A DNA stretch of 64,000 nucleotides from Streptomyces sp. NBC_01775 (GCF_035917675.1 NZ_CP109104.1:5332001-5396000), one strand, 5' to 3'. Positions 51,375-61,008 are shown, counted from the first letter of the stretch. Translations and numbers: made by a program. Notes: generated by a model from the letters alone, not told the origin.

Positions 51375-51629
51375 TGGGAGCGAATCCGCGATCGGGGGTG
51401 TTCGTCCTTGCCGGTGCGGCTGCCCTCGCAGGTCAGAAGCGCCCGGCAGGACGCTTGATCCTGCTCGCGGCGGCTTCTGCTCGACCATCCGCTCACGCGT
51501 CGCTCAGGCACCGCTCACGCATGGAGCCTCTCTGACCTGGTGTGAGTGGCCATGTCATCAGGTTGTCCCGATGCCCGGGATGACGCGAGTGGTCGCTGAC
51601 GGGAAGGCGATGGGCCTTCAGGAGCGGCT

Positions 51630-51950
51630 CACCGCGTCGATGTGCGACTTGATGGCGTCGGTGATGAAGCCACGGGCGCTGTCGGGGCCGAGGGCCTGGA
51701 GGCAGGCGTACCTCACGTGGCCGCGGAACTGTCCCCGTCCCGGTTGATGGTCGTCGGCGCGCGGCGTGGCCAGGCGGCCTCCGGGCTCCACGTGGCGGTG
51801 ACCGTCAGGTGGGCCTGGCCGGAGCCGTTGACGATGCCCGGACGGTCTCCGCCTTCACGTCCAGAGTGACGGAGGAGCGGTCTGTCAGGTCGTGGATCTC
51901 GACCAGCCCCTTGCGCGCGTCGTGCGAGACGAGGGAGGGAAACGTGGGCC
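51630..51950 (-). pseudogene. decayed reading frame, unidentified protein
   Basis: Minus-strand segments in different frames look coding: VSHDARKGLVEIHDLTDRS at about 51940-51870, GSGQAHLTVTATWSPEAA at about 51830-51770, and RYACLQALGPDSARGFITD at about 51715-51650, ending in IKSHIDAVSRS and a stop. This order on one strand with shifts between suggests a frameshifted gene. Family not recognised. Confidence 0.35.
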
Positions 51951-51967
51951 GACGCCGCACTGTTCTT

Positions 51968-52038
51968 CGTGCTGCCCCAGCCCCGCACGTCTCTCGTGCT
52001 GCCCCAGCCCCGCACGTCTCTCGTGCTGCCCCAGCCCT
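51968..52038. repeat. 27-bp tandem repeat
   Basis: Unit CGTGCTGCCCCAGCCC + CGCACGTCTCT: two full copies (51968-51994, 51995-52021) and a 17-bp partial third that ends inside the TetR gene's 3' end. The repeat may have formed the present stop-codon region of that gene. Confidence 0.85.
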
Positions 52039-52669
52039 ACCTCGTTCGGTATGCCCGGAGGAAGGTCCGTACTCCCTCGACGACGAGTGGCCGGACGCGG
52101 CTGTCCTCCGTGGCGTTCGCGGAACCGAGCCTGTCCAGTGCGACGCCGAAGGTCAGCGCGATGAACTGGTCGGCCGCGAGCCGGGCGTCGGGGACGTCGA
52201 GCAGCCCGGCCGCGCCGAGGGTGGCGAACCGCTCGGCAACCGCCTCGTCGGGGGTGTTGGCCATGGAGTTGTAGGCCCGGTGCGGCAGGTGACCGGATTC
52301 CGCCCGGACCAGCCGTTGCAGCGTCGCGTACTCCGCCGAGCCGAGCATGTCGGTCGCGATGCGCATCGAGAACGCGACCAGGGCGTCTTCGAGTTCGGCG
52401 GCCTCGGTGAGGTCGGTGAGGGTGTCATCGAGGGTGCGCCGGATCGTGGAGATCATCGACTCGCCGACGGCGTCGACGACTGCTTGCAGCAGCGTCTGCT
52501 TGTCACCGAAGTAGTCGTAGACCGTTCGCTTGGACACCTCGGCCCGGGCGGCGACCGCGTCGACGCTGGACCGGTCGAAGCCGTCGGCGAGGAACAGTTC
52601 CCGGGCAGCCGAGAGGATGGCGGCACGCTTCCGCGTGGACCCCTCGCGCAGTGTCTTCGTGGTCGGCAT
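52037..52669 (-). CDS. TetR-family regulator, divergent from MFS/FAD-monooxygenase operon
   Basis: About 210 aa. HTH at residues 15-60 (KRAAILSAARELFLADGFDR, then AARAEVSKRTVYDYFGDKQT), helical C-terminal domain of TetR_C_7-like type. ATG 52669 or GTG 52675; neither has a clear RBS. The C-terminus (VEGVRTFLRAYRTR) looks natural though the stop lies next to a tandem repeat. It most probably represses the divergent efflux/monooxygenase pair through the palindrome at 52688. Confidence 0.88.
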   Translation of the reverse strand: MPTTKTLREGSTRKRAAILSAARELFLADGFDRSSVDAVAARAEVSKRTVYDYFGDKQTLLQAVVDAVGESMISTIRRTLDDTLTDLTEAAELEDALVAFSMRIATDMLGSAEYATLQRLVRAESGHLPHRAYNSMANTPDEAVAERFATLGAAGLLDVPDARLAADQFIALTFGVALDRLGSANATEDSRVRPLVVEGVRTFLRAYRTR

Positions 52670-52687
52670 GGGCACATCTTAACCTTT

Positions 52688-52710
52688 CTACACTGCACCG
52701 TGTAGTGTAG
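52688..52710. promoter_or_regulatory. TetR-type operator upstream of the MFS gene
   Basis: CTACAC (52688-52693) and GTGTAG (52700-52705) form a dyad with 6-bp spacing; an overlapping second right half-site AGTGTAG (52704-52710) also pairs with CTACACT. 13 bp from the TetR gene's start. Confidence 0.65.
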
Positions 52711-52872
52711 TGTCGAACTCGTGCCGCACTCGTACACCCGCTCCGCCCGGCGGAGCCATGCACATCGCGCCCCGCGTGAATGGCCGCTGTGTCCGCGCCG
52801 GGCCCGGCAAGGCGGCAGCGCTACGCGTATGGCCGGCCCCTTACTCGCCCGGCAATGACGGAAAGGACGTTC

Positions 52873-54276
52873 ATGACCACGACCGCAACTCTGGCTCCCC
52901 CGGTCCGCATAGGGAAAGCCGCTGTCTGGGCCCTCGGCCTGCTGGCAATCTCCACCGGTGCCCTGGAATCGGTGGTGGCGCCGACGCTCCCGCTCCTGCA
53001 ACGCGAGCTGGATATCAGTCCATCCACAGGGGCGCTGCTCAACATCGTGCTCGCCATCACCGGCGCGCTCGTCACTCCGCTCGCAGGCAAGCTCGGCGAC
53101 CGCTACGGCGGAAAACGAGTCCTGATCAGGCTGATGGCGGTGGTCTCGGTCGGTGGCCTGGTGTCCGCGGTGGCGCCGAACCTGCCCGTGCTGCTGCTCG
53201 GCCAGGTCTTGCAGGGGGCGATGATAGGCGCGCTGCCCCTGTCGTTCATCGTGGTGCGCAAACACCTCCCCGCGGGAGAGTCGAAGGTGGCCATCGGGCT
53301 GGTCAGCGGGATGTTCGTGGGGGGCTCGATGGTGGGGCTGCTGGCGGCGGGGCCCGTGGCGGAAGCGCTCTCCCGGCACTGGATGTTCGCGGTGCCGACG
53401 TTCGCGGTCATTGGGTTCACCCTGCTGGTGAACAGGCTGATGCCGGCTGATCAGCCGGGCCGGTCGGACGATGCCGGGATCGACTGGCCGGGCATGCTTC
53501 TCTTGAGCGGGATACTGGTCACGCTCATGCTCACGCTCGCGGTGGCGCCCGACGCCGGCTCGCAGCCTCTCGTGCTCGTCGCCCTCCTCGCGCTGCTGGC
53601 CGCCTTCGTGACCGGATGGGTAGCCGTTGAGCGTCGTTCGGCCGCGCCGATGATCGACCTGCGCATGCTGGCACGGCCTGTGATCTGGAAGTCGTGTGTG
53701 CTGACGTTCGTGGTCTGCCTCGGCACCGCGACAGGGGTCTTCCTCGTTCCGCAGCTGCTCGACGTGTCCGGCGACGGATACGGTTTCGGGGCCAGCGCCA
53801 CCGAGATCGGCTTCATCCTCCTGCCCGGCGCCGTGGTCGCCACGCTGGCCGGGCCGGCCGGCGGGTTCGGGGAGCAGCGTTTCGGCTCCCGTGCCGTGGT
53901 CGCCACCGCGGTCGTCATCATGGCCACCGCCATGCTCGCCCTGTCAGTCGCACACACCGAGATCTGGCACATCGTCGTCGGCAAGGCGCTGATCGCGCTT
54001 GCCAACGGCCTGTGCGTGACGGCCATGGTGACCAGCATCGCGTCGTCCGTCGATGAAGGTGACACCGGCATCGCCACCAGCCTGATCCTGGTGACTCGCG
54101 TGCTGGGCTCCGCCGTGGGCGGGATGCTCGGCGGCGTGCTCCTCACCTCGGGGACCCCTTCCGGGTCGGATGTCCCGTCCGAATCGTCCTTCGTCACGGG
54201 CTTCCTCATCGCCGGTGTCGTCGCGGTGCTGTCCCTGCTTGTCGTCCGTACCATGAGCAAAGGAGCCAAGTCATGA
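52873..54276 (+). CDS. MFS efflux transporter (DHA2-like)
   Basis: 467 aa, about 14 membrane segments. Loop 2-3 motif GKLGDRYGGKRVLIRLMAV is motif A of drug:H+ antiporters; TGALLNIVLAITGALVTPLA and segment 5 AGPVAEALSRHWMF fit DHA2 proteins. ATG 52873 follows AAGGAC. The FAD monooxygenase start overlaps its stop (ATGA), so the two are translationally coupled. With the TetR gene this looks like a drug-export plus drug-modification cassette (inference). Confidence 0.88.
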   Translation: MTTTATLAPPVRIGKAAVWALGLLAISTGALESVVAPTLPLLQRELDISPSTGALLNIVLAITGALVTPLAGKLGDRYGGKRVLIRLMAVVSVGGLVSAVAPNLPVLLLGQVLQGAMIGALPLSFIVVRKHLPAGESKVAIGLVSGMFVGGSMVGLLAAGPVAEALSRHWMFAVPTFAVIGFTLLVNRLMPADQPGRSDDAGIDWPGMLLLSGILVTLMLTLAVAPDAGSQPLVLVALLALLAAFVTGWVAVERRSAAPMIDLRMLARPVIWKSCVLTFVVCLGTATGVFLVPQLLDVSGDGYGFGASATEIGFILLPGAVVATLAGPAGGFGEQRFGSRAVVATAVVIMATAMLALSVAHTEIWHIVVGKALIALANGLCVTAMVTSIASSVDEGDTGIATSLILVTRVLGSAVGGMLGGVLLTSGTPSGSDVPSESSFVTGFLIAGVVAVLSLLVVRTMSKGAKS

Positions 54277-55514
54277 CCCGCACCGATCAGTTGAGGGACC
54301 GCACCGATCCGTTCAAGGGTGGCCGTTCCGGGCCCAGGCGCAAGGTCCTGATATCGGGGGCCAGCATCGCGGGGCCCGCCCTCGCGTTCTGGCTGAACCG
54401 CTACGGATTCGCGGTCACGGTGGTCGAGAAGGCGGGCACACTTCGTGACGGTGGTTACCCCATCGACGTGCGCGGCACCGCACTCGAGGTCGTCCGGAGG
54501 ATGGGGATCCTGCCGCGGTTGCAGGACGCGCACATCGACTCGCATCGGATCACCTTCCTCGACGGGGACGGCGGCAAGGTGGCCTCGCTCAACCCGCATA
54601 CCGTCGCCGGCAGTGCGGCGGGACGGGACCTGGAGGTGCGGCGCGGGGATCTGACCGACGCTCTGTACGCGGCGGTCCGTGACGACGTGGAGTTCTTGTT
54701 CAACGACTCCATCGACACCCTCGACCAGTCAGAGCACGGGGTCGACGTCACCTTCCGTGGAGGCGGCAGGCGTACGTTCGACATGGTGATCGGGGCGGAC
54801 GGCATGCACTCCCGTACCCGGGAGTTCGTGTTCGGCCCCGAAGAGCAGTTCCATCGGTACCTCGGGTACTGCTTCGCCGTGTTCACCATGCCCAACACCT
54901 TCGGCCTCTCCCACGAGGTCATGATGTGGAACACCCCGGGCAGAGCCGCGGCTTTCTACGCCGTGGGGGACAGCGACGAAGTGCACGCCTTCTTGAACTT
55001 CGCCCAACCGGAACCGCCGTTCGACGCGTTCCGGAACCCGGAAGCCCAATGGGACCTGCTCGCCTGCGCCTTCGCCGACGCGGGATGGGAGATCCCGGGC
55101 ATGCTCGCCGCCATGCGCGACGCGGATGACGTGTTCTTCGACGGGGTCAGCCAGATCCGCATGCCCCGCTGGTCCAGCGGCAGGGTCGCGCTGGTGGGCG
55201 ACGCCGCGTACGCGCCCTCGTTCCTCACCGGACAGGGCTCCAGCCTCGCGCTCGTCGGCGCGTACATGCTCGCCGGTTCCCTTGCCGACCGCGACCACGC
55301 CGCGGGCTTCGCCGCGTACGAACACAACACCCGTGAGTTTGTGACCGTGAACCAGGAGCAGGTCGGCGAGGGCGACGCCGCACTCTTCCCGACCACCGCT
55401 CGGGCCCTGGAGAAGCGCAACGACATGCTGCGCAATCTCAGCGCCATGCCCCCCGCGGAGGGACGACCGGCCCATTCGGCCCTCACCCTGCCCGAATTCA
55501 TGACCATGACGTGA
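54273..55514 (+). CDS. FAD-dependent monooxygenase (aromatic hydroxylase/TetX-like)
   Basis: 413 aa. Group A flavin monooxygenase: N-terminal dinucleotide loop ISGASIAGPALAFWL near residue 27, RRGDLTDALYAAV, IGADGMHSRTREFVFG (the conserved DG motif), and GDAAYAPSFLTGQGSSLAL (GD motif) near residue 305. Relatives hydroxylate antibiotics (TetX) or aromatic rings. ATG overlaps the MFS stop. About 20 bp past its stop the sequence switches to a truncated response-regulator gene on the other strand. Confidence 0.88.
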   Translation: MTRTDQLRDRTDPFKGGRSGPRRKVLISGASIAGPALAFWLNRYGFAVTVVEKAGTLRDGGYPIDVRGTALEVVRRMGILPRLQDAHIDSHRITFLDGDGGKVASLNPHTVAGSAAGRDLEVRRGDLTDALYAAVRDDVEFLFNDSIDTLDQSEHGVDVTFRGGGRRTFDMVIGADGMHSRTREFVFGPEEQFHRYLGYCFAVFTMPNTFGLSHEVMMWNTPGRAAAFYAVGDSDEVHAFLNFAQPEPPFDAFRNPEAQWDLLACAFADAGWEIPGMLAAMRDADDVFFDGVSQIRMPRWSSGRVALVGDAAYAPSFLTGQGSSLALVGAYMLAGSLADRDHAAGFAAYEHNTREFVTVNQEQVGEGDAALFPTTARALEKRNDMLRNLSAMPPAEGRPAHSALTLPEFMTMT

Positions 55515-55537
55515 TCCCGGGCACGCGCGGTCTTGAA

Positions 55538-55603
55538 GCCGGTGCGTACGAGGGACTGGTCGTCGGCGATGACGGCCCTCAGCGGTGGCTGGTCGCTCTT
55601 CAT
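55538..55603 (-). pseudogene. truncated LuxR-type response regulator (first ~22 codons)
   Basis: MKSDQPPLRAVIADDQSLVR, then TGFK, is the start of a NarL/LuxR response-regulator receiver domain (acidic DD pair). Its ATG overlaps the kinase stop (ATGA), as in intact operons. After TGFK homology ends and the frame enters unrelated sequence close to the FAD monooxygenase gene, so nearly the whole gene including the phospho-acceptor Asp is lost. Confidence 0.75.
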
Positions 55604-56894
55604 ATGGTGCTCCGTGGGATGCGGGCCGTGACCCGGTAGCCGCCCTCGTTCGTCGGTCCGGCTGCCAGCTCGCCCTGGTAGACGGCCAGCCGCTCACGCA
55701 GCCCCATGTGGCCGCGGCCGTTGCCCGCCACCGGCGGGGAGTCCTCGGCGCCGCCGGTGTCGGTCACCTCGATCTGTAGCGTGTCATCGGTGTAGCCGAT
55801 GGTGACGGCCGCCTGTGCGCCGCGTGCGTGTTTGACCGTGTTGGTCAGTGCCTCCTGTACGACGCGGTACGCCGCGAGGTCCACTCCTGGTGGCAGCGGG
55901 TCCGGCGGCAGCGACACCTCGACGTTCACGGGCGTACCGGCGGCGCGCACTCGTGCGACGAGCGCGTCGAGCCGGGCGGGCCGGGCTGGGGCTCCAGGCC
56001 GTCGGGCCTCTCGTGGTCCGAGGCCGCCAACAGGCCCATCACATGGCGCAGTTCGGCCATGGCGGCCCGGCCGCCCGCCTCGACGGCCAGCAGCGCCTCC
56101 TTCGACTGCTCGGGCACGACATCCATCACCTTGCGGGCCGCACCGGCCTGGATCACCATCACGCTCACGTTGTGGGTCACCACGTCGTGCAGTTCGGCTG
56201 CGATGCGGGCGCGCTCCTCCTCGACGGCACGGCGCGTGGCCTCCTCCTGAGCCTCCTGGAGTTCTGTGACCCGGTCCCGGCTGGAGGCGAGCCGCAGTTG
56301 CAGGAAGCGGACGAGGCTGGCCAGCATGCCGGCCACCAGGAGCACGAATCCCGGGCTGGACCATCCGGGGAGCACGGGGTCGGCGTTGCGGAACGCGAAG
56401 CCGGACAGCGCGGCGGCGATCACCAGGACGCCGATGGCCGCTATCCGGTAACGGCTGTACACGACGGCGCTGTAGGCACCGATGACACAGGCCAGGACGG
56501 TGATCCAGGAGGCGGAGCCGCCGATGGCCAGTGCCGCGCTCAGCACCACCGCGAACTGAACCAGCGGGTACCGGCGCCGGGCAGCCAGCGGCAGTGCCGA
56601 CAGGACCACCAGGGCCCATGGCACGGAGGAGGGCTCTTCCTCCACGGGCGCCCGACCAGGGTCGGGCAGCGAGGGCGGGGGCGGGACCCCGGCCCCCACG
56701 TCGGCTTCCGGGTTGATGTGCACCGGTCCGTCCCCGGGATAGCGCACCGTCACGTACAGGGCGACGACGGTCAGTACGACCGCCAGCGCCACATCAGCGC
56801 GCATCGCGCGCCGGGACACCGGGGCGGCTTTCGCCTCCGGGCGTAGCGCCTCGATGAACTGCTCATGCCGACTACGCCGGTCTGCCGTCTCCAT
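55600..56894 (-). pseudogene. histidine kinase (HisKA_3/HATPase) with a frameshift
   Basis: From ATG 56894: about four membrane segments (30-50 and 110-210), coiled coil, and HisKA_3 phospho-acceptor box RIAAELHDVVTHNVSVMVIQ. The frame is lost at about 55978-55986, where DGLEPQPG should run into ARLDALVARVRAAGTPVNVEV; the ATPase domain (VVQEALTNTVKHARGAQA, GHMGLRERLAVYQGEL) continues in another frame to the stop at 55600. One inserted or missing base explains it. Real mutation or sequencing error cannot be told apart, but the response-regulator loss next door argues for real decay. Confidence 0.75.
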
Positions 56895-57126
56895 CCGGCC
56901 ATTGTGCTGAGCTCCTCGTGCAGCCCGCGTCCGTCTGTCCGGCCGGAGCGTTGCCCCAGCGGCGTACTTCTGAGGTAGGACTCCGCGACCAGGTCCTCCG
57001 CTCGGACGGCCCGAAGTTGGTTCCGTGGCGGACGCGCTCCGTGCGTGGCAGTCCCTAGGTTCCAAGTCCGGACCAGGCCGGCCATGTGCCATGTGCCTCT
57101 CGCGACCGTAAGGACGGACAACACGT

Positions 57127-57855
57127 ATGCCTCAAGTGATCGAACTGGAGGGTGTGGCGAAGCGCTACGGCAGCGTCGGCACACCGGCGCTCGGACCGCT
57201 CACGCTCAGCGTCGCCAAGGGCGAGGCCCTTGCCGTGACGGGCCCCTCCGGCAGCGGCAAGTCCACGCTGCTGAACCTCGTCGCCGGCTTGGACAAGCCG
57301 ACCGATGGCGCCGTGCTCGTGGACGGGCGGCGGATCGACCAGTTGAGCGAGCACGCCCTCGCCCGCTTCCGTCGCGCGCACGTCGGCATGGTCTTCCAGT
57401 TCTTCAATCTTCTCGACGACCTGACCGTCACGGACAACATCCAGCTTCCGGCGCAGTTGAGCGGCGCGGGCCGTCGCAAAGCGTCGGCCCGCGCGAGTGA
57501 ACTCATGCAGATGCTGGGCATCCACAAGCACGCCCGCGCCTACCCGGGCCGGTTGTCCGGAGGCGAGCGGCAACGGGTGGCGGTCGCACGCGCGTTGGTC
57601 AACCGTCCCGCGCTGTTGCTCGCCGACGAGCCCACCGGCGCGCTCGACACCGCCTCGGGCCACGATGTCCGCGATCTGCTGCTGGACCTGCACCGCGGCG
57701 GACAGACCATCGTGCTGGTGACGCATGACCTGGCGCTGGCGAAGGCGTGCGCGAGCCGCACGGTGCACCTGGTCGACGGTCACGTCGCCCTCGACTCGTC
57801 CGGGCAGGGCGCGCAGGCCGCGCAGGCCGCGCAGGCTTCGCAGGCCGTGCGATGA
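57127..57855 (+). CDS. ABC transporter ATP-binding protein (LolD/MacB type)
   Basis: 242 aa: Walker A GPSGSGKST at about residue 40, Q-loop VFQFFNLL, signature LSGGERQRVAVARALV, Walker B LLLADEPTGALD, H-loop VTHD. MacB/LolD-like ATPase that drives an FtsX-type permease, encoded next and overlapping by ATGA. The C-terminus is a short AQAAQAAQASQA repeat. Typical partner operon for the neighbouring two-component system, now broken, so its regulation may have been lost. Confidence 0.92.
   Translation: MPQVIELEGVAKRYGSVGTPALGPLTLSVAKGEALAVTGPSGSGKSTLLNLVAGLDKPTDGAVLVDGRRIDQLSEHALARFRRAHVGMVFQFFNLLDDLTVTDNIQLPAQLSGAGRRKASARASELMQMLGIHKHARAYPGRLSGGERQRVAVARALVNRPALLLADEPTGALDTASGHDVRDLLLDLHRGGQTIVLVTHDLALAKACASRTVHLVDGHVALDSSGQGAQAAQAAQASQAVR
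57811..57846 (+). repeat. 9-bp tandem repeat at the 3' end of the ATPase gene
   Basis: GCGCAGGCC repeated four times (last two copies diverged), coding the A-Q-A tail; it ends 6 bp before the permease start codon. Confidence 0.8.
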
Positions 57856-60269
57856 GCCTGCTCGGTACCGGCGCACTCGGCCGGGTCGTACGTTCCGGGG
57901 TGGGGCGGCGGCGGGTACAGACAGTGGTGATCGCCGTGGCCACGATGATGGCGGTGGCCTCGGCCGTGGTCGCCGGGTCGCTGATGGTCGCCGCAGCCGC
58001 ACCGTTCGACCACGCCTTCGGCGAGCAGCGGGGTGCGCACATCACCGCACAGTTCGACCCGGACAAGGCGAGCGGGACACAGGTGGCGAAGACCGGGAAG
58101 CTGGCCGGTGTCACCGCGAGCGCGGGCCCTTACCCGTCCACGGCGTTCCGCCCGGTGGATCGATCCGGTTTCCGCATGCCGACGCTGACCCTGGCCGGGC
58201 GGCCGAGCCCGGACGGCGACGTGGACCGCGTCGATCTGAAGTCCGGCCGCTGGCCGCGGAAGCCGGGCGAGATCGTGCTCGACGCGTCGTTCGAAGGACC
58301 CGCCATCGGGATCGGCGCTCCCCTGAAGGCTGCGCATGCCAAGAACGCCCCCACCCTTTCGGTCGTCGGCTTCGCCGTGTCGGCCAGCAGGACCGCCGAC
58401 GCGTGGACGACCCCCGCACAGGTCGGTGCACTGGCCGAGGAGGGCGGGCCGGTCACGCGCCAGATGCTCTACCGCTTCGACTCCGCGAGCACGAAGGGGC
58501 AGATCCTCGCCGACCGCAAGAAGCTGGCCGCATCCGTAGGACCCGGCGCGCTGCTGGGCACCCAGTCCTGGCTGGACACCAAGCGCGCCGCTGATCAAGG
58601 CGCGGCGGCGACCGTCCCGTTCGTGATGGCGTTCGGCGTGCTCGGCATCGTGATGTCGGTGATCATCGTCAGCAGCGTGATCAGCGGTGCGGTCGGCACC
58701 AGCCTGCGCAGAATCGGCATCCTCAAGGCCATCGGCTTCACCCCACGTGAGGTCGTACGCGCCTACGTGGCCCAGGCGCTGATCCCGGCCGGCGCGGGCA
58801 TCGCCTTGGGGGTCGTCCTGGGAAACCTCCTGGCAGTGCCGCTGCTGGCGGACACCGCGGAGGTCTACGGCACCGTCTCGCTCTCGGTGGCCTGGTGGGT
58901 GGACGTCACGGTGCCGGCCGCCGCCCTGGTCATCGTGGGGCTCGCGGCGCTGATCCCGGCGCTGCGGGCCGGGAGGCTGCGTACGGTCGAGGCCATCGCG
59001 GTCGGCCGGTCGCCGCGCACGGGGCGCGGCCAGTGGGCGCACCGGGTGATGGGGCTGCTGCCGTTGCCGCGACCGGTGACGTACGGTCTCGCCACCCCCT
59101 TCACACATCCGGTCCGTACCCTCGCCATGCTGCTCGCTGTGGCGTTCGGCACGGTCGCGGCCACCTTCGCGGTGGGGCTGACCTCGTCCCTGACGGAGAT
59201 CGGCACCTCGCAGAACACCGAGAGCCGCGCCGCGGTCACGGTCACGACCACCAAGCCGAACACCCTCGCACCCCCTCCGCCTCCTCCCGCGGGGGAGAGC
59301 GCGGCAAGCCCGTCTCCCACAGGCGACAGCGCGACGCATACGCCCCAACCAAGGGCTGCCGACCCCGCGAAGGCGCGGGCCGCCATCACCGCGCAGACGG
59401 GTACGGGGTCGTACTACGGCAAGGACCGGACCGAGGTCGCCGTGGCCGGGGTCTCCGGCGCGGTCCAGGCCAGCCTCTACGAGGGCGAATCGCGCTCCGG
59501 CGGCTACGAGATGATTTCCGGGCACTGGATCACCGGTAAGGGCCAGGTCGTGGTACCCACGCGCTTCCTGGAAAGGACCAGCGCCGAGGTCGGCGACACG
59601 GTGCGGGTGACCTACGAGAAGGAGACCGCGAACCTGCGGATCGTGGGCGAGTCCTTCGACACCTCGGGCAGCAAGCTGGAAATCCACATGGCCATGGCCA
59701 ACTTCGCGTCGGCCGAGCCCGCCTCCTTCCTCGTCGAGGTGAAGCCGGGCGTCTCCGCCGACGCGTACGCCCAGAAGATCGCCGCAGCCGTACAGCCCCT
59801 GGGTGGCGACGCGACGACCAACGCCTCCTCGGGGCAGGAGGGCGTCATCCTCATCATGTCCGCGATGGCGGTGCTGCTCACTGCGATGCTGATCTGCGTG
59901 GCCGGGCTCGGCGTACTCAACTCCGTGGTCCTGGACACCCGGGAACGCGTCCACGACCTGGGCGTCTGCAAGGGGATCGGCATGTCGCCGCGGCAGACCA
60001 TGAACCTCGTGCTCGCCTCGGTGGCCGCGATCGGCGTGGCCGGCGGGCTGATCGGCGTACCGACGGGGTACGCGCTGCACGGCCTCGTCATGCCGCTGAT
60101 GGGCCACGCGGTAGGCACCAGCATGCCGCCGCCGGTCATCGACGTGTACGAGCCTGCCGAGCTGCTCCTGCTGGGCCTGGGCGGGGTCGTGATCGCGGTG
60201 CTGGGCGCGCTGATCCCGGCCGCCTGGGCGGCCAGGGCACGTACGGCCACGGCACTGCGCACCGAGTAG
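57852..60269 (+). CDS. FtsX-like/MacB-type permease, two FtsX domains
   Basis: 805 aa from ATG 57852 (ATGA overlap with the ATPase gene). N-terminal membrane segment (about 22-45), first periplasmic domain, three-segment FtsX domain (about 255-375 with GVLGIVMSVIIVSSVISGAV and RRIGILKAIGFTPREVVRAYV), a fourth segment region near 420-445, a second extracellular domain with a Pro/Ser-rich stretch, and a C-terminal FtsX domain (about 680-795, RVHDLGVCKGIGMSPRQTMN). Export of lipids, peptides or mechanotransmission are possible; substrate unknown. Confidence 0.9.
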   Translation: MSLLGTGALGRVVRSGVGRRRVQTVVIAVATMMAVASAVVAGSLMVAAAAPFDHAFGEQRGAHITAQFDPDKASGTQVAKTGKLAGVTASAGPYPSTAFRPVDRSGFRMPTLTLAGRPSPDGDVDRVDLKSGRWPRKPGEIVLDASFEGPAIGIGAPLKAAHAKNAPTLSVVGFAVSASRTADAWTTPAQVGALAEEGGPVTRQMLYRFDSASTKGQILADRKKLAASVGPGALLGTQSWLDTKRAADQGAAATVPFVMAFGVLGIVMSVIIVSSVISGAVGTSLRRIGILKAIGFTPREVVRAYVAQALIPAGAGIALGVVLGNLLAVPLLADTAEVYGTVSLSVAWWVDVTVPAAALVIVGLAALIPALRAGRLRTVEAIAVGRSPRTGRGQWAHRVMGLLPLPRPVTYGLATPFTHPVRTLAMLLAVAFGTVAATFAVGLTSSLTEIGTSQNTESRAAVTVTTTKPNTLAPPPPPPAGESAASPSPTGDSATHTPQPRAADPAKARAAITAQTGTGSYYGKDRTEVAVAGVSGAVQASLYEGESRSGGYEMISGHWITGKGQVVVPTRFLERTSAEVGDTVRVTYEKETANLRIVGESFDTSGSKLEIHMAMANFASAEPASFLVEVKPGVSADAYAQKIAAAVQPLGGDATTNASSGQEGVILIMSAMAVLLTAMLICVAGLGVLNSVVLDTRERVHDLGVCKGIGMSPRQTMNLVLASVAAIGVAGGLIGVPTGYALHGLVMPLMGHAVGTSMPPPVIDVYEPAELLLLGLGGVVIAVLGALIPAAWAARARTATALRTE

Positions 60270-60318
60270 CGTCCGTCCGCCAACCGAGTAGCGTCCGCCA
60301 ACGGAGTAGCGTCCGCCA
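60261..60318. repeat. 18-22-bp direct repeats across the permease stop codon
   Basis: Three copies of ACCGAGTAGCGTCCG(TCCG)CCA-type units: 60261-60282, 60283-60300 and 60301-60318; the first contains the permease TAG stop. Confidence 0.8.
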
Positions 60319-60810
60319 AACGCAAGCTGCCTGGCCGCACGGCGATCACGGCTGTGGGAACGCGGATCGGCCCGCGGCGTTTGGAGTCCACGGACGACGA
60401 AGCCCGAGCCCGACCGCTGCGCGAGCCGGAGCGCCGCGCTGCCACGGGCCACCGCCCGTGCCGCGTCGCGGCGTTCGGCGCCGATCATCGAGAGGTCCAC
60501 CGGGAGGGCGCCCCGGCGGGGGAAGGAGGTTCCCCCCGGCGAGTGCGGGGAAGCCGAGTGCGCTTTTCGGGACCTGCTCGGCGAGGCCGAGGCATCCTGA
60601 CTGGGCGAAGCGGACGCCTCGTTCTCCCACGAGACGGGAGCCGCCGAACCGGAGCCATCAGCTTCAGGGGTTCGATCGGGTGGCCCCAGCGGTCGCCCGC
60701 TGTGGAGCTTGCACTGATGTGTACGGCTGCGCAAGAACGCTGGTGTCTGCCGTTGTTGATGTCAGTCGTTGATGGCAGCTGTAGATGTCACGCGACACCG
60801 TGAAGCTGCG
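60319..60810. other. 490 bp without a supported gene
   Basis: Open frames exist on both strands but none has an RBS, a family match or consistent codon bias. A minus-strand stretch (about 60370-60480) reads RDAARAVARGSAALRLAQ, which may be decayed coding DNA. Nothing else stands out. Confidence 0.4.
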
Positions 60811-61008
60811 TCACGGCCGACGGTAGGCGGTCGGGTCGATGCCGGGAACGGGGTCGCGGCTGAGCGTCACGAAGCAGGGGTAGGCAGGATCGCCCGCCTC
60901 CAGGAGGGCGAACAGATCGACATCGTGCCGTGCGAAGCGGTGGAGGTACTGCAAGAACAGCTCCAGTTCATCAGTGGAAAGCGGTTCATCGTGTCGGTCG
61001 TTGCGCAC
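60811..61008 (-). CDS. small hypothetical protein
   Basis: 65 aa from GTG 61008. TDELELFLQYLHRFARHDVD, FALLEAGDPAYPCFVTLSRD and a Pro-rich end PVPGIDPTAYRRP. Codons end mostly in G/C as in real genes, and GGGGAG lies directly upstream of the start, closer than usual. Family not recognised. Confidence 0.5.
   Translation of the reverse strand: MRNDRHDEPLSTDELELFLQYLHRFARHDVDLFALLEAGDPAYPCFVTLSRDPVPGIDPTAYRRP

Noticed and set aside
51280..51420. Complete tRNA gene
   Set aside because: No 5' acceptor strand, D arm or anticodon-stem 5' side pairs with the 3' half; only a fragment is present.
51968..52038. Possible CRISPR-like repeats
   Set aside because: The copies are directly adjacent with no spacers and no cas genes are present; simple tandem repeat.
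60354..60803. Plus-strand frame of 149 codons
   Set aside because: Arg-rich translation without domain or RBS, in a region of direct repeats and decay.
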